A stretch of DNA of 64,000 bases from Ascoidea rubescens DSM 1968 (GCF_001661345.1 NW_017962915.1:186001-250000), one strand, 5' to 3'; shown: positions 29,205 through 40,435, counted from the first letter of the stretch. Numbers and translations: made by a program. Notes: a model not told the origin generated them from the letters alone.

Positions 29205-32200
29205 CTATGTTATTATGCATTTCTCTTTTTTGTAGTTTAATCTTTTCTTATGATTATATAGTTTTTTCGATTTTCTATCATGCAAGTCACCAAAAATATT
29301 GATAGTCTTTGCTTTATGGTCAACGATGGTGTGAGAATTTGGTGTAGGTTCGTTGTTATTGGAGTCACTAAGAACTTTTTCAAGAGAAGGGTATGAAGCA
29401 ATAGATATATCTGCTGATTGCCTTTTCTCTTTTCCTCGAATTTCATTAGGGGGCTTTAATAAGTTACTATTAGAGTCTTCAAAAATGTACTCTGTAGATT
29501 TAATTTCAGAATCACTTGCAGCGTCAGACTTTTGAATCTTAACAAAGCTCTCTCCATCTTTACTAATTATAGATGACTTTTCTAAAAGCGATACATCAGA
29601 TAGCCCAGAATTTTCATTTATATAATTACCTTCTGGAACTTTCACATACCAAAAAAATTTATTTGAAATATCAATATACCCGGGATCATTAGGGTAAGGT
29701 TGGGTTGAATCTTTAAAGTACTTAAACATCGATTGATCATGGAAATTATGATGAAGACGATGAATACCAATTCTAGTTGATTTAGATCTCCCAAGATGAG
29801 TATTTGAAAGAGATGCTGATAGAGTTGGCTTCTGTTGAACCTGAGTTGGCGCAGAATTGTCTAGATTAATAGTTGAATCATTTGTATTGCTGGATTTTTC
29901 AACTTCAATAAATAAATTACTTTGCGAATTGAAAAGCAATTTATCACTATTGAGACTTGAGTTTAAATTAGAGGTTATTGAAGTTGCTTCACTTTTCAAG
30001 TTCAAATTATCACTTGATTTAATTTTATTTTCGGAGTTTGTGCTCAAAAAACTATCGTTAAAATTATCAGAAATTTTGATTTTTAGTGATTCCATTTTTG
30101 ACACCAGACTGGATGCAACAATTGTGCTATTGGCTTTTTCTAGTTTTTCTAGTTTTTCCTTTTGGATTTCTTCTGATTTATTTTTATCGAAAGGAACCAT
30201 TCTGTAGAATAATATATAAGGCCATTCTTTCTCAAAAACATCCTTGAAAACTCTTCTCCTAACCTTGTTTTCTCCTCTAAGTAAATCATCAAAAAGTAAC
30301 CATATTGAATTTAGTTCTTCTTCTTCAGAAGTATAAGGATCGGAAGGATTTTCTCTTACTAAGGAGATATAATGGCCTGAATTCACAGATTTCCCTCTAT
30401 GACAAACAGCACTTTCCAAAATCAATTTAAAATCACCATATAACTTCTCTGGAAATTCACTTTTATCTGTTTTCTCAGTAGATTCCTCTTTAGTATTATT
30501 GGTTGAATTATTATTATTAATATTATCATTGGACCTAGAATTTATCATATTATCATCAACTTCAATATCATCAGCAATGAATTTTGGTAAATCAATTGTG
30601 GGAGGAATAATAACTCTTCTTAAATTTCTTTTACTCCCATGTTCTCCTTTTTTTTTACCATTCTCATTGTCATAGTAATATCTTTTTAAACAAATGGGTA
30701 AGATTGGGCGTTTATTCATAAATTCTCTTGAAGAACTTGAATTTGAATCTAAATCTGTATAAAATGGTAATAATTGCAAAAACATCCAAGCCGGTAGAGT
30801 TACTTCATTTGAGGTCTTATTTGACCATATTGATAAAGTTGAAGACCTTGTCCTTGATGAAACGCTATTTCTAGGACGGATAGTTATATTAACATCAGGG
30901 TATTTAGATAGAGAAGATGAGCGCAATTTTCTATTTTTTAATAAAACATTTTCAGGTTGAAAAGGGGTTACAGGGGAACGCTGAATGCTGGTTGTTGGAG
31001 AAACTGATTCATCCATTTCATTTAAAGATGGAAATGGAATTTGATTTTCTTTATCATCATCATTAGTTTTGTGATTTATAGAAAGAGAAGTAGAGGAACA
31101 GCAGTTAGTATCATTAAGCTTAAAATCCTTTAAATTTGAATTATTTTTATCAAACATATAATATTCATCATCGTTGAGAGTTTGATCAGGATCATTTGAC
31201 AATGAGTCTTTTTGATTGGTAATTTTTGTATTCAATAAAAAAAGTGAGTTGGAATCATTTATTGGTGATTTTTTGTTCAGCTTTTTTAAAAAATCTAAAT
31301 CTTCTTTAGAGCAATTTTTTTTATCATTATTAGTGAATGAGGAGACAATGCTTTTTGCATCATCATTAAAGATATTGCGATTGGAATTATGTGATTCATT
31401 AAGACTTGATTCAACATCCAGGTCATCATAACTTTCAAATGTTACAATACCTTTCTGGCTCATATCAATATTATCAATATTATTATCAATATTAACATTA
31501 TCAGAATAAAATTTTCGATTTGAATCTGAATAATTATTGTAATAATTATTGTAATTATTGCTATTGCTATTAAAAATTCCACCATTTTTAGTACAATTAT
31601 TATTTCTTGCATTTTCTAAAGTCATTCTTCTTTCTAGTTGACGGCGAACTTGAATTGAGGTATTGAAAAACTGTTCTAAACATTCTTCTAACAATATTGG
31701 TTCAGGGTCTATGTGTGAATTTGAAGAAGCTGATTTTTTAGATTTACTAGATTCATTAGATTCATTAGATTCATTAGACTTGTTAGATTGATTAGATGAA
31801 TTGGATGGATTAGGTTGATGAGACTGAGATAAATTGATCAAAGACTCATTCATAGGATTTCGGTTATCGGGAGAGGTTTTTTTGAGTATGTTTAAGTTTT
31901 CATTTGATTGAGTAGAAAATTCTTCTTCTTCAATAATTTTTGAGTTATTATTGCTTTTATTAATGATATTAATGCTACCAGTATTTTTGATATTATTGTT
32001 TCTGGTGTGACTTTTATCATAGTCATCTTCTGGGACCGAAACATATAAAACCCTTTCTTTTGTAAACTTATGGTCATCATTTTGAACTGCTTTGCCACCA
32101 TGATGAATATCAAGTTTCAAGGTCAATAAAGGCATGTTGAAGTAGTCAGTCAAGAATTGAAATAAAGAAGAAGAATCCTCCTGGCTTCCACTAATAGCTT

Positions 32201-33083
32201 CGGTGTAGCCATTTTTAGCCAAAGACTGGCATAATAATCTTGTCAAGTCATTTGTTATCAAATTTCCAGATCTTAGTAGATTGATGTACAATCTTAAAAG
32301 GAATTTTAGTTTTGTTCTTTTTTTTGATTCTGGAGTAGATTGTGATTCGTTATCAATCAATAAAATTGGTTCAAAGTCCTGTAATCTTGCAAACATGGAA
32401 AATAACAAAGAATCTAAATAACACATTACATATCCCCAGTTTTCAGCACCTTTGAGTATTATTTTTTTATTAATGGAGTTGCCCATATAATTTTTGTAAA
32501 TATAAGAATTTGAGATTAAAAAGCCATCACTTGATAGCTTTATGAATCGTAATAGCTCAAAGGATTTTGTCAAATCCTTTTTGGAAAACTTTGATATCAA
32601 ACTAAAAATTATTAATTGATTTGAGACTGGATTGTTTTGCAAAAATGATTTCATGATTGCAATTTTCATGCTTGCAATTGATGAAGTGGAAGAAAATGAA
32701 GTGGGAAATGAAGAAGTGGAAGTCTTCACAAGCTCTATTATTTCCTTATCGTAGGCCAAAACATCATCAGGATCATTGGGGGTCTCAACGGGAGGATCAT
32801 CAGTAGGCTTATCAGTAGGCTTATCAGTTTTTTTTTCCTTCTCCTTCTCCTTCTCCTCCTTCTTCTTCTCCTTCTCCTTTTCCTTTTCCTTTTCCTTTCT
32901 CTCCTTTAGTCTTTCTTTCAAGTCCTTCTGGTCTCTTTTGATGTCTTCAATCACTCTGAGCCAATACTTGTTGTCGTCTAGCACATAGTAGGCCTCCAAA
33001 TAGCAGGGCCTGGGCTGCTCGTCATCGTTGGCATCACTGGCGTCTTTCAACTTGGGAAAGGGCAAGCCAAACTTCTTCGACAT
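29205..33083 (-). CDS. Ubiquitin-specific protease with a CYLD-like catalytic cysteine box
   Basis: From the ATG at 33083 the protein is 1292 aa; the frame continues a little upstream without another ATG. It is a USP-family deubiquitinase. The Cys box reads GAENWGYVMCYLDSLLFSMF with the nucleophile at about Cys221; CYLDS-LF resembles human CYLD rather than the usual GNTCYMNS. The QEDSSSLFQFL block matches the USP QQDA/E region, LPICLKRYYYD a later block, and SGHYISLVRE (His at about 904) followed by WLLFDDLL provides the His and Asp box. About 500 residues of Ser/Asn-rich sequence split the domain between about 350 and 770, as in other large USPs. The N-terminus has a Lys/Glu-rich coiled coil (about 65-95). 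Substrates are unknown and I cannot match it to a named yeast UBP. Confidence 0.8.
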   Translation of the reverse strand: MSKKFGLPFPKLKDASDANDDEQPRPCYLEAYYVLDDNKYWLRVIEDIKRDQKDLKERLKERKEKEKEKEKEKKKEEKEKEKEKKTDKPTDKPTDDPPVETPNDPDDVLAYDKEIIELVKTSTSSFPTSFSSTSSIASMKIAIMKSFLQNNPVSNQLIIFSLISKFSKKDLTKSFELLRFIKLSSDGFLISNSYIYKNYMGNSINKKIILKGAENWGYVMCYLDSLLFSMFARLQDFEPILLIDNESQSTPESKKRTKLKFLLRLYINLLRSGNLITNDLTRLLCQSLAKNGYTEAISGSQEDSSSLFQFLTDYFNMPLLTLKLDIHHGGKAVQNDDHKFTKERVLYVSVPEDDYDKSHTRNNNIKNTGSINIINKSNNNSKIIEEEEFSTQSNENLNILKKTSPDNRNPMNESLINLSQSHQPNPSNSSNQSNKSNESNESNESSKSKKSASSNSHIDPEPILLEECLEQFFNTSIQVRRQLERRMTLENARNNNCTKNGGIFNSNSNNYNNYYNNYSDSNRKFYSDNVNIDNNIDNIDMSQKGIVTFESYDDLDVESSLNESHNSNRNIFNDDAKSIVSSFTNNDKKNCSKEDLDFLKKLNKKSPINDSNSLFLLNTKITNQKDSLSNDPDQTLNDDEYYMFDKNNSNLKDFKLNDTNCCSSTSLSINHKTNDDDKENQIPFPSLNEMDESVSPTTSIQRSPVTPFQPENVLLKNRKLRSSSLSKYPDVNITIRPRNSVSSRTRSSTLSIWSNKTSNEVTLPAWMFLQLLPFYTDLDSNSSSSREFMNKRPILPICLKRYYYDNENGKKKGEHGSKRNLRRVIIPPTIDLPKFIADDIEVDDNMINSRSNDNINNNNSTNNTKEESTEKTDKSEFPEKLYGDFKLILESAVCHRGKSVNSGHYISLVRENPSDPYTSEEEELNSIWLLFDDLLRGENKVRRRVFKDVFEKEWPYILFYRMVPFDKNKSEEIQKEKLEKLEKANSTIVASSLVSKMESLKIKISDNFNDSFLSTNSENKIKSSDNLNLKSEATSITSNLNSSLNSDKLLFNSQSNLFIEVEKSSNTNDSTINLDNSAPTQVQQKPTLSASLSNTHLGRSKSTRIGIHRLHHNFHDQSMFKYFKDSTQPYPNDPGYIDISNKFFWYVKVPEGNYINENSGLSDVSLLEKSSIISKDGESFVKIQKSDAASDSEIKSTEYIFEDSNSNLLKPPNEIRGKEKRQSADISIASYPSLEKVLSDSNNNEPTPNSHTIVDHKAKTINIFGDLHDRKSKKLYNHKKRLNYKKEKCIIT

Positions 33084-33471
33084 GGTAACAGTGAAGCTGG
33101 TGGAGCTGGTGAAGGTGGTCGTGGTCAAATAAGAGATGTTTGTATTGTCATCAAACGATCTTCAATGCTGCACAACTCGAATGCAGACCAGCACAATGGG
33201 GCTTGCTCTTCTCATGCATATAAACGCAGGAGTCACGCTTAATTACTGCGACACAACGCACCCACAGGGCTGAAAACATCCACACTGAGGGTCTCTAACT
33301 TTCACATGCACTATCTTTGAATGTTAACAATTTTTCATTTGAAGGAAGTTTTGGGGAGAAAAGTGCATTTGGGTCTATTGGTTGTGCTTCCTCTGCTGCT
33401 TTTGCTTCTCATTCAGTGTGCATTGTTTTCTGCTGTGCACTTTCTGACTCATTACATCCTTCAGTCTTACA
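33084..33471. promoter_or_regulatory. Divergent promoter: ubiquitin protease / POM152
   Basis: 388 nt head-to-head spacer, G+C-rich at about 33130-33290, as are the flanking ends of both coding regions. No specific motif was recognised. Confidence 0.5.
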
Positions 33472-36400
33472 ATGGTAATATATTCTGCCAGAGGGTTGGC
33501 TGTGAGCAACTCCTCCGGCTCCAGATATCCAAATCTCAAACCCATATCCACAAAAGACACTATAAGCACAGCTGCCAAATGCAAGAGCTTGAATACCAAC
33601 CCACTAATTCCTCCCTCCATAATAGACATAGCATCTCAAAGGGTGTATTTCATCTCAATATTTCTTTTGATCCAGGCCTGGAAATTCACCAATTCGTTGA
33701 ATCTATCGAAATCCCAATTTTCAATTTTCAATTCCTTGAATTTTTACTTCATTTTGAAATTCTTCATAATAGATTCAATTTATCTATGGATTTTGCCTAT
33801 TTTCAGAGTTCCATATCTCACTTTCAATCCCTTTATAACTTTTCTACAAATAATCTTAGTCACTTGCTTCACCATACTATTGTCCTGTAATTTAACTCTA
33901 TTGATTTCTTCCATATTTTTTTCATTAATTCCATTTTGGAATTCAAACTCTGCCTCAAGACTATCTTTATCCTCTTCTTTATCCTCTGCTTCTTCTCCAA
34001 TTCTAAACAATCATATTCAGAATCAAAACCATCTTCATATCAATGAATTGAATCTAATCGATAATAAAATCAACACAAAAAATCTCGATCCAAATGCTCA
34101 TTTTATCGGCAAAAAAATCATCAATATATTACCAAAATCAAACTCAATTTTTAATCCATTCAATGACACTTATTGTCTAAACGTAAACACTGATTATAAT
34201 CAAGATTATAATCTCAATAAAATAAACGACCTTTCAATCAATAATTTACCCTTTAATTATTATAATCAAATTGAGATTCCTTTAAAAATTAATTCAACTT
34301 ATGACATATCCTTTCTACAATTAATTTATTATGATTACAATTCGGACCAAAAACTCCCCATATATTTAAATTATACTAAAAAAGCTCTAAAAAAATTATT
34401 TCTTGATCAAAAACTAAACGATTATTATTTGAAAAAGGATATTTCTTCAAATCCCCAAAATCAAGTATTTATTCATTATAATGACTATGATAGTAATCAT
34501 AATATCCATAAAATCAATATTATCAATAAAAATAACATTAATAATGTTAAAAATAACGATCTTAATAATCATAATAACAATAACAACGATAATAATGATC
34601 TCAATAAAATTAATAACAATATTAACATAGAATTTGAAAACAAAAACACAAAAAATAATAACGATTTTCATAAGGACGATATTAAAAACAAAGTATTCTT
34701 TTTAAAAATTCCAATTGTCTCTCCAGGTTACTACAAAATTAATAAAGTTTTAGACTCAAAGGGTTCATCGCTTTCAATTTCAAATCCTAACATAATCATC
34801 CCTCAATGCCCATTAATTCAAATTAATAATCAAGCTGACTATCAATTGTTTCAATACAACTCCTCTATCGATAAAAATAACATCTCTAAACAACCAGTTA
34901 ACACCAACTTAAAATGCGTTAATGATTTAAATGATATTGAAGTAACCGTCCATGGTGTCCCCCCATTATCAATTAAATATAAAAAAATGATTAATCAAAA
35001 AGTTGATACCATTTATAAAACAAACTTAATTCCTCAAAATCACAACATTACAAACAATAACAACAACAATCTTTACCAATTTTCAAATTTTAAATCTCCT
35101 TTATTATTCAGTCCAGTATCAATTTCTAATAATGACTTGGAAAATTTCAAATCTTGGTCGAATTCAGCTCAATTTAAATTCAATCTTGAAAATTCAATAC
35201 TTTATCAAACTGGTGATTATTCCTATAAAATTGAAGAAATAGTTGATGGCTTTGGTAACATAATCAACTATGATTTGATTTATGATTCCTTTTACAAACA
35301 CTTGATCAATAATCAACATGAAAAACCAGTCAAAAATTACTTGAAAACCAAAAACTTATTCTACAATTCAATTGACTCAATTGATGATCTTTTTAGAACT
35401 AACAATCTATTATATTCTTTGAAAGTTTATAAACCCCCTGTTTTAAATATTCATGATTATGATATCAAGTCCCCATTATTTGAAAATTCAAAAAAAAATA
35501 TTTCCTTGATTGTTCATAATTCCTTCAACAGAGCCTCAAACTTACATACTTTGAATTCAAATGGTCCATTTAAGGCTAATATTTCATTTGTAGATGATGA
35601 AACATTTACTGAATCAAGCTTTATTTACGAGTTTAACTCTTATAATAACTACAATTTAGAAATTGAAAAGCCTGGTACATATTCCTTGATTTCAATCGAT
35701 TCAAAATATTGTCCTTCTGTTATTCCACTTGATGCTTTACCTGTCGTTGAATATAGGGCTCTCAAACCAAATCTTAAGATTTATTCAAATGAACCTGTTA
35801 TTAACAAATGTCTAGGCCAAATTGGAATCAAATTTGATTTATTATTCACTGGTAGCCCCCCATTTAAAGTTAAACTAAGTATTTATAGAACTGATCTTAA
35901 AAAAAACCAAAAAACCTTATTTGATATAAGAAGATTGATATCAAATATTGATAGACATCAATATGATTTCCAACCTGCTAGCGAAGGCAATTATGAAATT
36001 CAATTTGAAGAAATTTCTGACAGCATTTATAAGGATTTTTTACCTCTTGAGAATAAAAAAGAATTGGTTTTTAAAACAACAATGAGAGCCAAACCTGATG
36101 CTAAATTTATTAATTCTAATAAAGATCTTAAAAAAATTGAACAATACCAAGGTATGGTTTCACATGAGGATAGACGAATTAATTTGTTTTCAAAAGATAT
36201 TTGTCTTTTTGAAAATTATACTGCTCGGGTAAAACTTCAAGGTGAACCGCCATTTGAATTGGCATACGAATCCATTGAAGTTTCTACAAATAGAAGATTA
36301 TCCAAGACCATATCTAATATTAATAGCAATTTATACGATCTCGAGATTCCTGGATTTAAACTTGGAGGCACTTACTCTATTTCATTATTATCAATTGTTG

Positions 36401-38127
36401 ATTCATCTGGTTGTTTGGTTTTGTTGAAAAACCAAGAAATTCGATTCAATGTTAAAAAGTTTTTACCTTATGCTGAATTTTTGGAATTTGATTCTAGAAA
36501 TAAGCCTCAGTATAAATTAGTTAAAGGTTTAAATGGAAATTCGTACAATTTAAGAATTAAAAAAGGGGATAGGATTGAATTACCTATAAATTTGATTGGT
36601 GATAAAAATTTGGAATTAAGTTATTCATATAGGGATCACTCTGGTGAAATCGTTGAAGAAGATTTAATTCGAAATTATTTCAAAGCAAATAATGTTTATG
36701 AAGATAAGATTAGTGTTTATAAAGAAGGTATTTATCATTTAAAGGGATTAAAAGATTCATTATGCAAAGGTACAGTTAATGAAAACATTTATTATAATAT
36801 AAGCTATTTTGATATGCCAACAATTAAATTGCTCGAAAAGCCTGATATTTTTGAAACAGATTCTGGGGATAAATTTACATTTACTAAGCAGGATATTTGC
36901 GTAAATAATGATAGTAACTTTGTTGATTTAGAATTCAATGGACATGGGCCATTTGTAGTTCATTATGAAGTTGAATTACCCCATGGATCTACAAAAAAGA
37001 ATGCTATAACATCTGGAAGCAATTTCTTGTCGATCAATTTGATCAATGGAGATGATTTAAAAGGATATGAGAAAAAAGGAGGTAATTATAAAGTTACATT
37101 TACCGGAGTTTATGACTCAATTTATAGTGAGGGAAATTCTAGATTGGATAATTTTAAAGAGATTACAATTTTTCAACAGATTTTACCATTACCATGGGGA
37201 GAATTTAATTTCAAAAACAATGGTAATAAACAATTTTATAAAGCATGTCAAAATCTGATATCAAATTCGGGAGACGGGTTTAGTAATTTAATTAATTCAA
37301 AGAATTTGGAAAATAACTCGCTTAAGCCAATTATATTGGAGTTAACAGGATCCAAGCCATTTACTATTTATTTGGAGGTATTTAATGAAAGTTTGAATAA
37401 AGTTTATCCATTGATTTTAAACAATATAAATTCAAATAGACTAAATCTTAACAGCAAGATTTATAGTTATTTATCTTTGGGAAAACATTATATAACAATT
37501 AAAAAAATAGTGGATGGTAAAGGGTGCATTCAAGAAGACTTTTCCAAAATCCGTGGCACCAAGAATCAGCTTATTGTTTCCATCACCGATATTCCCAGAA
37601 TCAAGAGACTCACGCCATTGGAAATCAACAAGAAGTATTGTGTTGGTGATCATGTTAAGTACGAGCTAATTGGACAGCCACCATTTGAGGTTTCGTACCG
37701 TTTCAACTCCAAGAAACACACGACTGAGGTGGAGGACTACCACTTCTTCAGATTGGCATCTGAGGTTGGGCTCTTTGAGATACTGTCGATAAAGGATGCG
37801 ATGAACTGCGAAATTTCGTTCAGCGAAGAAGAGATAAAGGAAAACAAATATGGTGCATACATCAACCCCATTCCATCGGTGCAGCTCTCAACAAGCGTGG
37901 AGCACATCCACGAGGGCGACGAGGTGGAGCTCACATTCAGGTTTATTGATGGAACTCCCCCATTCAACTTGGTCTACAGACGATACTTCAACAATGGAAA
38001 CAACCACGAAGACTACTATGTGAGCGACATCAGGGAGTACGAGTACAAAACAGTAGCTTATCTTGAGGGCTCGTACGAGGCCATCAAGCTTGAGGATGCC
38101 TACTGCCAGGTCACAAGAAGTGTCTAG
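33472..38127 (+). CDS. POM152: Pore membrane protein Pom152 of the nuclear pore complex
   Basis: The 1551-aa protein is the yeast membrane-ring nucleoporin Pom152. The N-terminus has hydrophobic segments at about 55-73, 90-112 and 120-155, then a long lumenal region. Ig-like repeats are marked by a recurring G-x-PPF motif: HGVPPLSIKY, TGSPPFKVKL, QGEPPFELAY, GHGPFVVHYE, SKPFTIYLE, GQPPFEVSY and DGTPPFNLVY. ILVSITD-like LIVSITDIPRI, KKYCVGD and the ending YLEGSYEAI are close to yeast Pom152. It is about 200 residues longer than the yeast protein (1337 aa), mainly from Asn/Asp-rich insertions at about 320-405 and 520-560. The last 550 or so bases are markedly more G+C-rich than the rest of the gene. 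Confidence 0.93.
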   Translation: MVIYSARGLAVSNSSGSRYPNLKPISTKDTISTAAKCKSLNTNPLIPPSIIDIASQRVYFISIFLLIQAWKFTNSLNLSKSQFSIFNSLNFYFILKFFIIDSIYLWILPIFRVPYLTFNPFITFLQIILVTCFTILLSCNLTLLISSIFFSLIPFWNSNSASRLSLSSSLSSASSPILNNHIQNQNHLHINELNLIDNKINTKNLDPNAHFIGKKIINILPKSNSIFNPFNDTYCLNVNTDYNQDYNLNKINDLSINNLPFNYYNQIEIPLKINSTYDISFLQLIYYDYNSDQKLPIYLNYTKKALKKLFLDQKLNDYYLKKDISSNPQNQVFIHYNDYDSNHNIHKINIINKNNINNVKNNDLNNHNNNNNDNNDLNKINNNINIEFENKNTKNNNDFHKDDIKNKVFFLKIPIVSPGYYKINKVLDSKGSSLSISNPNIIIPQCPLIQINNQADYQLFQYNSSIDKNNISKQPVNTNLKCVNDLNDIEVTVHGVPPLSIKYKKMINQKVDTIYKTNLIPQNHNITNNNNNNLYQFSNFKSPLLFSPVSISNNDLENFKSWSNSAQFKFNLENSILYQTGDYSYKIEEIVDGFGNIINYDLIYDSFYKHLINNQHEKPVKNYLKTKNLFYNSIDSIDDLFRTNNLLYSLKVYKPPVLNIHDYDIKSPLFENSKKNISLIVHNSFNRASNLHTLNSNGPFKANISFVDDETFTESSFIYEFNSYNNYNLEIEKPGTYSLISIDSKYCPSVIPLDALPVVEYRALKPNLKIYSNEPVINKCLGQIGIKFDLLFTGSPPFKVKLSIYRTDLKKNQKTLFDIRRLISNIDRHQYDFQPASEGNYEIQFEEISDSIYKDFLPLENKKELVFKTTMRAKPDAKFINSNKDLKKIEQYQGMVSHEDRRINLFSKDICLFENYTARVKLQGEPPFELAYESIEVSTNRRLSKTISNINSNLYDLEIPGFKLGGTYSISLLSIVDSSGCLVLLKNQEIRFNVKKFLPYAEFLEFDSRNKPQYKLVKGLNGNSYNLRIKKGDRIELPINLIGDKNLELSYSYRDHSGEIVEEDLIRNYFKANNVYEDKISVYKEGIYHLKGLKDSLCKGTVNENIYYNISYFDMPTIKLLEKPDIFETDSGDKFTFTKQDICVNNDSNFVDLEFNGHGPFVVHYEVELPHGSTKKNAITSGSNFLSINLINGDDLKGYEKKGGNYKVTFTGVYDSIYSEGNSRLDNFKEITIFQQILPLPWGEFNFKNNGNKQFYKACQNLISNSGDGFSNLINSKNLENNSLKPIILELTGSKPFTIYLEVFNESLNKVYPLILNNINSNRLNLNSKIYSYLSLGKHYITIKKIVDGKGCIQEDFSKIRGTKNQLIVSITDIPRIKRLTPLEINKKYCVGDHVKYELIGQPPFEVSYRFNSKKHTTEVEDYHFFRLASEVGLFEILSIKDAMNCEISFSEEEIKENKYGAYINPIPSVQLSTSVEHIHEGDEVELTFRFIDGTPPFNLVYRRYFNNGNNHEDYYVSDIREYEYKTVAYLEGSYEAIKLEDAYCQVTRSV

Positions 38128-38353
38128 GCCATGTACTGTGTATAGTCCTAGCTAGCCATAATAAACATCGATGTATTTCTGATTGCATTGGTTTCTAATT
38201 GCATCGCTTTCTGATTGTATTGTTATCACCGATAAGAGGATAAGAGATAAGAGGAGACCCGCACAGCCGGCGCCGCGCTGCCTTTGCCCCCAGCCTTTTC
38301 TTGAGATAAAAAGAATCCTCCTCTCGCCTTCAGCACAACGAGCTGCTGTTGCA
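38128..38353 (+). promoter_or_regulatory. POM152-ATG7 intergenic region
   Basis: 226 nt, G+C-rich. An in-frame ATG at 38183 would extend ATG7 by 57 residues, but those residues are Arg/Pro/Cys-rich and unlike Atg7. Confidence 0.5.
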
Positions 38354-40435
38354 ATGTCGTCTTTCCCTGCTTCCTCTGCTTCCTCTGCTGCTTCTGCTTC
38401 CTCTGCTGCTTTGCCCTTGAAGCTCGCACCTCCCCAATCCTTTGTCAACTCGTCCTTTTTCACAAAGCTCTCTAACTTGAAGTTGGATGTCATCAAGTTG
38501 GATTCCTCTCCAGTTCCTATATATGGCTCATGCGACATAATCTCAAAACCTCCCAGACAAGCTCCAATAATAAACTTGAATTCGACTTCTTTCAGCTCGC
38601 TTGCTGAAAATTTGGAATCCTTGCCCACAGACTCTTGTTTTCTAGTCAAGGGCGAGATCAAAAATGTCAATACCATCGAGGAATTCAAAACCTGTGACAA
38701 ACAACAGTTTTTAAACGATTTGTGCAGTCAATTGTTGGACAGTTTTACTGAAGATAGAAGGACCCAAATATTGGAAAACCCTTATCTTTTAAATACCTTC
38801 AAAGTTCTATCCTTTTCTGATTTGAAGAAATACAAATTCTATTATTGGTTTTGTTTCCCTTCATTATATTTACCTTGGAATATAGTGGAGACTTTACCTC
38901 TCAACTCAAAAGAAAATGGGTCCAATGACTCTAACGATTACCAATTGATCTTGAAAAATATTAAAGAAAATTGGTGGAACAATAATGAAATCAATAATCT
39001 ATCAAAACAATTCTTTATCCTAGACAAAAATGATTTAAATCCAATACTCCTAAAAAATATTTTAAATTATGATTTAAACAATCAAGAAATTGTTTTTGGA
39101 ATGATTGATTCGTCAACTGTGCCAAATAAACCCTCTTGGAATTTAAGAAATTTTTTAGCATTTCTAAACATCTCCTTTAAGCTTACCAAAATTAAAATAT
39201 TGATTTTTAGAATAAATTACCCAACTTTATCATATTATCTCACCACTGCATTACCTCAATCTGATAATCAAATTACTAAAAACATTGGTTGGGAACGGAA
39301 AATGAACAACAAATTAGGTCTGAAATTAGCAGATTTAGGCTCCTTAATCGATCCAATTCAACTAGCTGCTCAATCAAATGATTTAAATCTAAAATTAATG
39401 AAATGGAGAATAATTCCAGAAATCAATTTGGATATAATAAAACAAACAAAATGTCTCTTGTTAGGCGCTGGAACTCTAGGTTCCTATGTTTCAAGAGCCT
39501 TAATGGCTTGGGGTGTTCAAAATATCACTTTTGTCGACAATGGTAAAGTATCCTTTTCCAATCCAGTTAGACAACCTCTTTATAAATTCGATGATTGTAT
39601 AAATGGTGGAAAATTCAAAAGCTTACAAGCTGCTCAAGCTTTAAAAGAAATATTGCCAACAATAAATTCCAAAGGTTATAATCTTGAAGTTCCAATGATC
39701 GGTCATCCAATTAAAAATTATAATACAGAAAAGCAAAACTATGAACAACTTTACACCTTAATACAAAATCATGATGTAATCTTCTTACTAATGGATTCAA
39801 GAGAAACAAGATGGTTACCAACCGTAATTGCAAACGTTTTATCAAAAACAGTTATCAATGTAGCCTTGGGGTTTGATTCATATCTTGTTTTAAGACATGG
39901 CTGTATTAAACCTGAAGCCTTGGAATCACAAGATTTAAATGAATCAAGACTAGGTTGTTATTTTTGTAACGACGTTGTCGCTCCAAGCGATAGTTTAAAG
40001 GACAGAACTCTAGATCAAATGTGCACAGTAACTAGACCTGGCGTGGCCTTGTTAGCCTCATCTTTGGCCGTTGAATTGTTAGTCTCAATTTTACATCATC
40101 CTAAAAAACAATTTGCAAACTCCATAGTCTCTACAAAACACCAACCTACAATTTTAGGTGATTTGCCTCATCAAATTAGAGGTTTTCTACATAATTTTGA
40201 AAATATCAAATTGTCAGCTCAAAATTATAAATACTGCTCTGCTTGCTCTTTAAATATTCTAAAGGAATTCAAAGATAGCGGCTGGGACTTTGTTGTTAAG
40301 GCTTTAAATGACTACAAATACATTGAAGATTTAAGTGGTTTAACAAAGGTTCAACAAGAAGCCGAAGAGGCTGCGTTGCAATTTGAACAAGAAATGGAAG
40401 ATTTTGATGATTCGGATGATGAAATACTTGTCTAA
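38354..40435 (+). CDS. ATG7: Autophagy E1-like activating enzyme Atg7
   Basis: From the ATG at 38354 the protein is 693 aa. Atg7 activates the ubiquitin-like proteins Atg8 and Atg12 for autophagosome formation. The adenylation domain begins with the nucleotide loop GAGTLGS (from residue 371), followed by VDNGKVSFSNPVRQ and LLMDSRETRWLP. The zinc-type GCYFCNDVVAP segment is present. The catalytic cysteine is Cys557 in DQMCTVTRPG. IPHQIRGFLHNF-like LPHQIRGFLHNF precedes the C-terminal CSACS pair, and the protein ends in the acidic tail typical of Atg7, used to recruit Atg8. The N-terminal E2-binding domain (about 20-340) includes KFYYWFCFP and WNLRNFLAFL. All catalytic elements are intact and the length fits the family. 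Confidence 0.96.
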   Translation: MSSFPASSASSAASASSAALPLKLAPPQSFVNSSFFTKLSNLKLDVIKLDSSPVPIYGSCDIISKPPRQAPIINLNSTSFSSLAENLESLPTDSCFLVKGEIKNVNTIEEFKTCDKQQFLNDLCSQLLDSFTEDRRTQILENPYLLNTFKVLSFSDLKKYKFYYWFCFPSLYLPWNIVETLPLNSKENGSNDSNDYQLILKNIKENWWNNNEINNLSKQFFILDKNDLNPILLKNILNYDLNNQEIVFGMIDSSTVPNKPSWNLRNFLAFLNISFKLTKIKILIFRINYPTLSYYLTTALPQSDNQITKNIGWERKMNNKLGLKLADLGSLIDPIQLAAQSNDLNLKLMKWRIIPEINLDIIKQTKCLLLGAGTLGSYVSRALMAWGVQNITFVDNGKVSFSNPVRQPLYKFDDCINGGKFKSLQAAQALKEILPTINSKGYNLEVPMIGHPIKNYNTEKQNYEQLYTLIQNHDVIFLLMDSRETRWLPTVIANVLSKTVINVALGFDSYLVLRHGCIKPEALESQDLNESRLGCYFCNDVVAPSDSLKDRTLDQMCTVTRPGVALLASSLAVELLVSILHHPKKQFANSIVSTKHQPTILGDLPHQIRGFLHNFENIKLSAQNYKYCSACSLNILKEFKDSGWDFVVKALNDYKYIEDLSGLTKVQQEAEEAALQFEQEMEDFDDSDDEILV

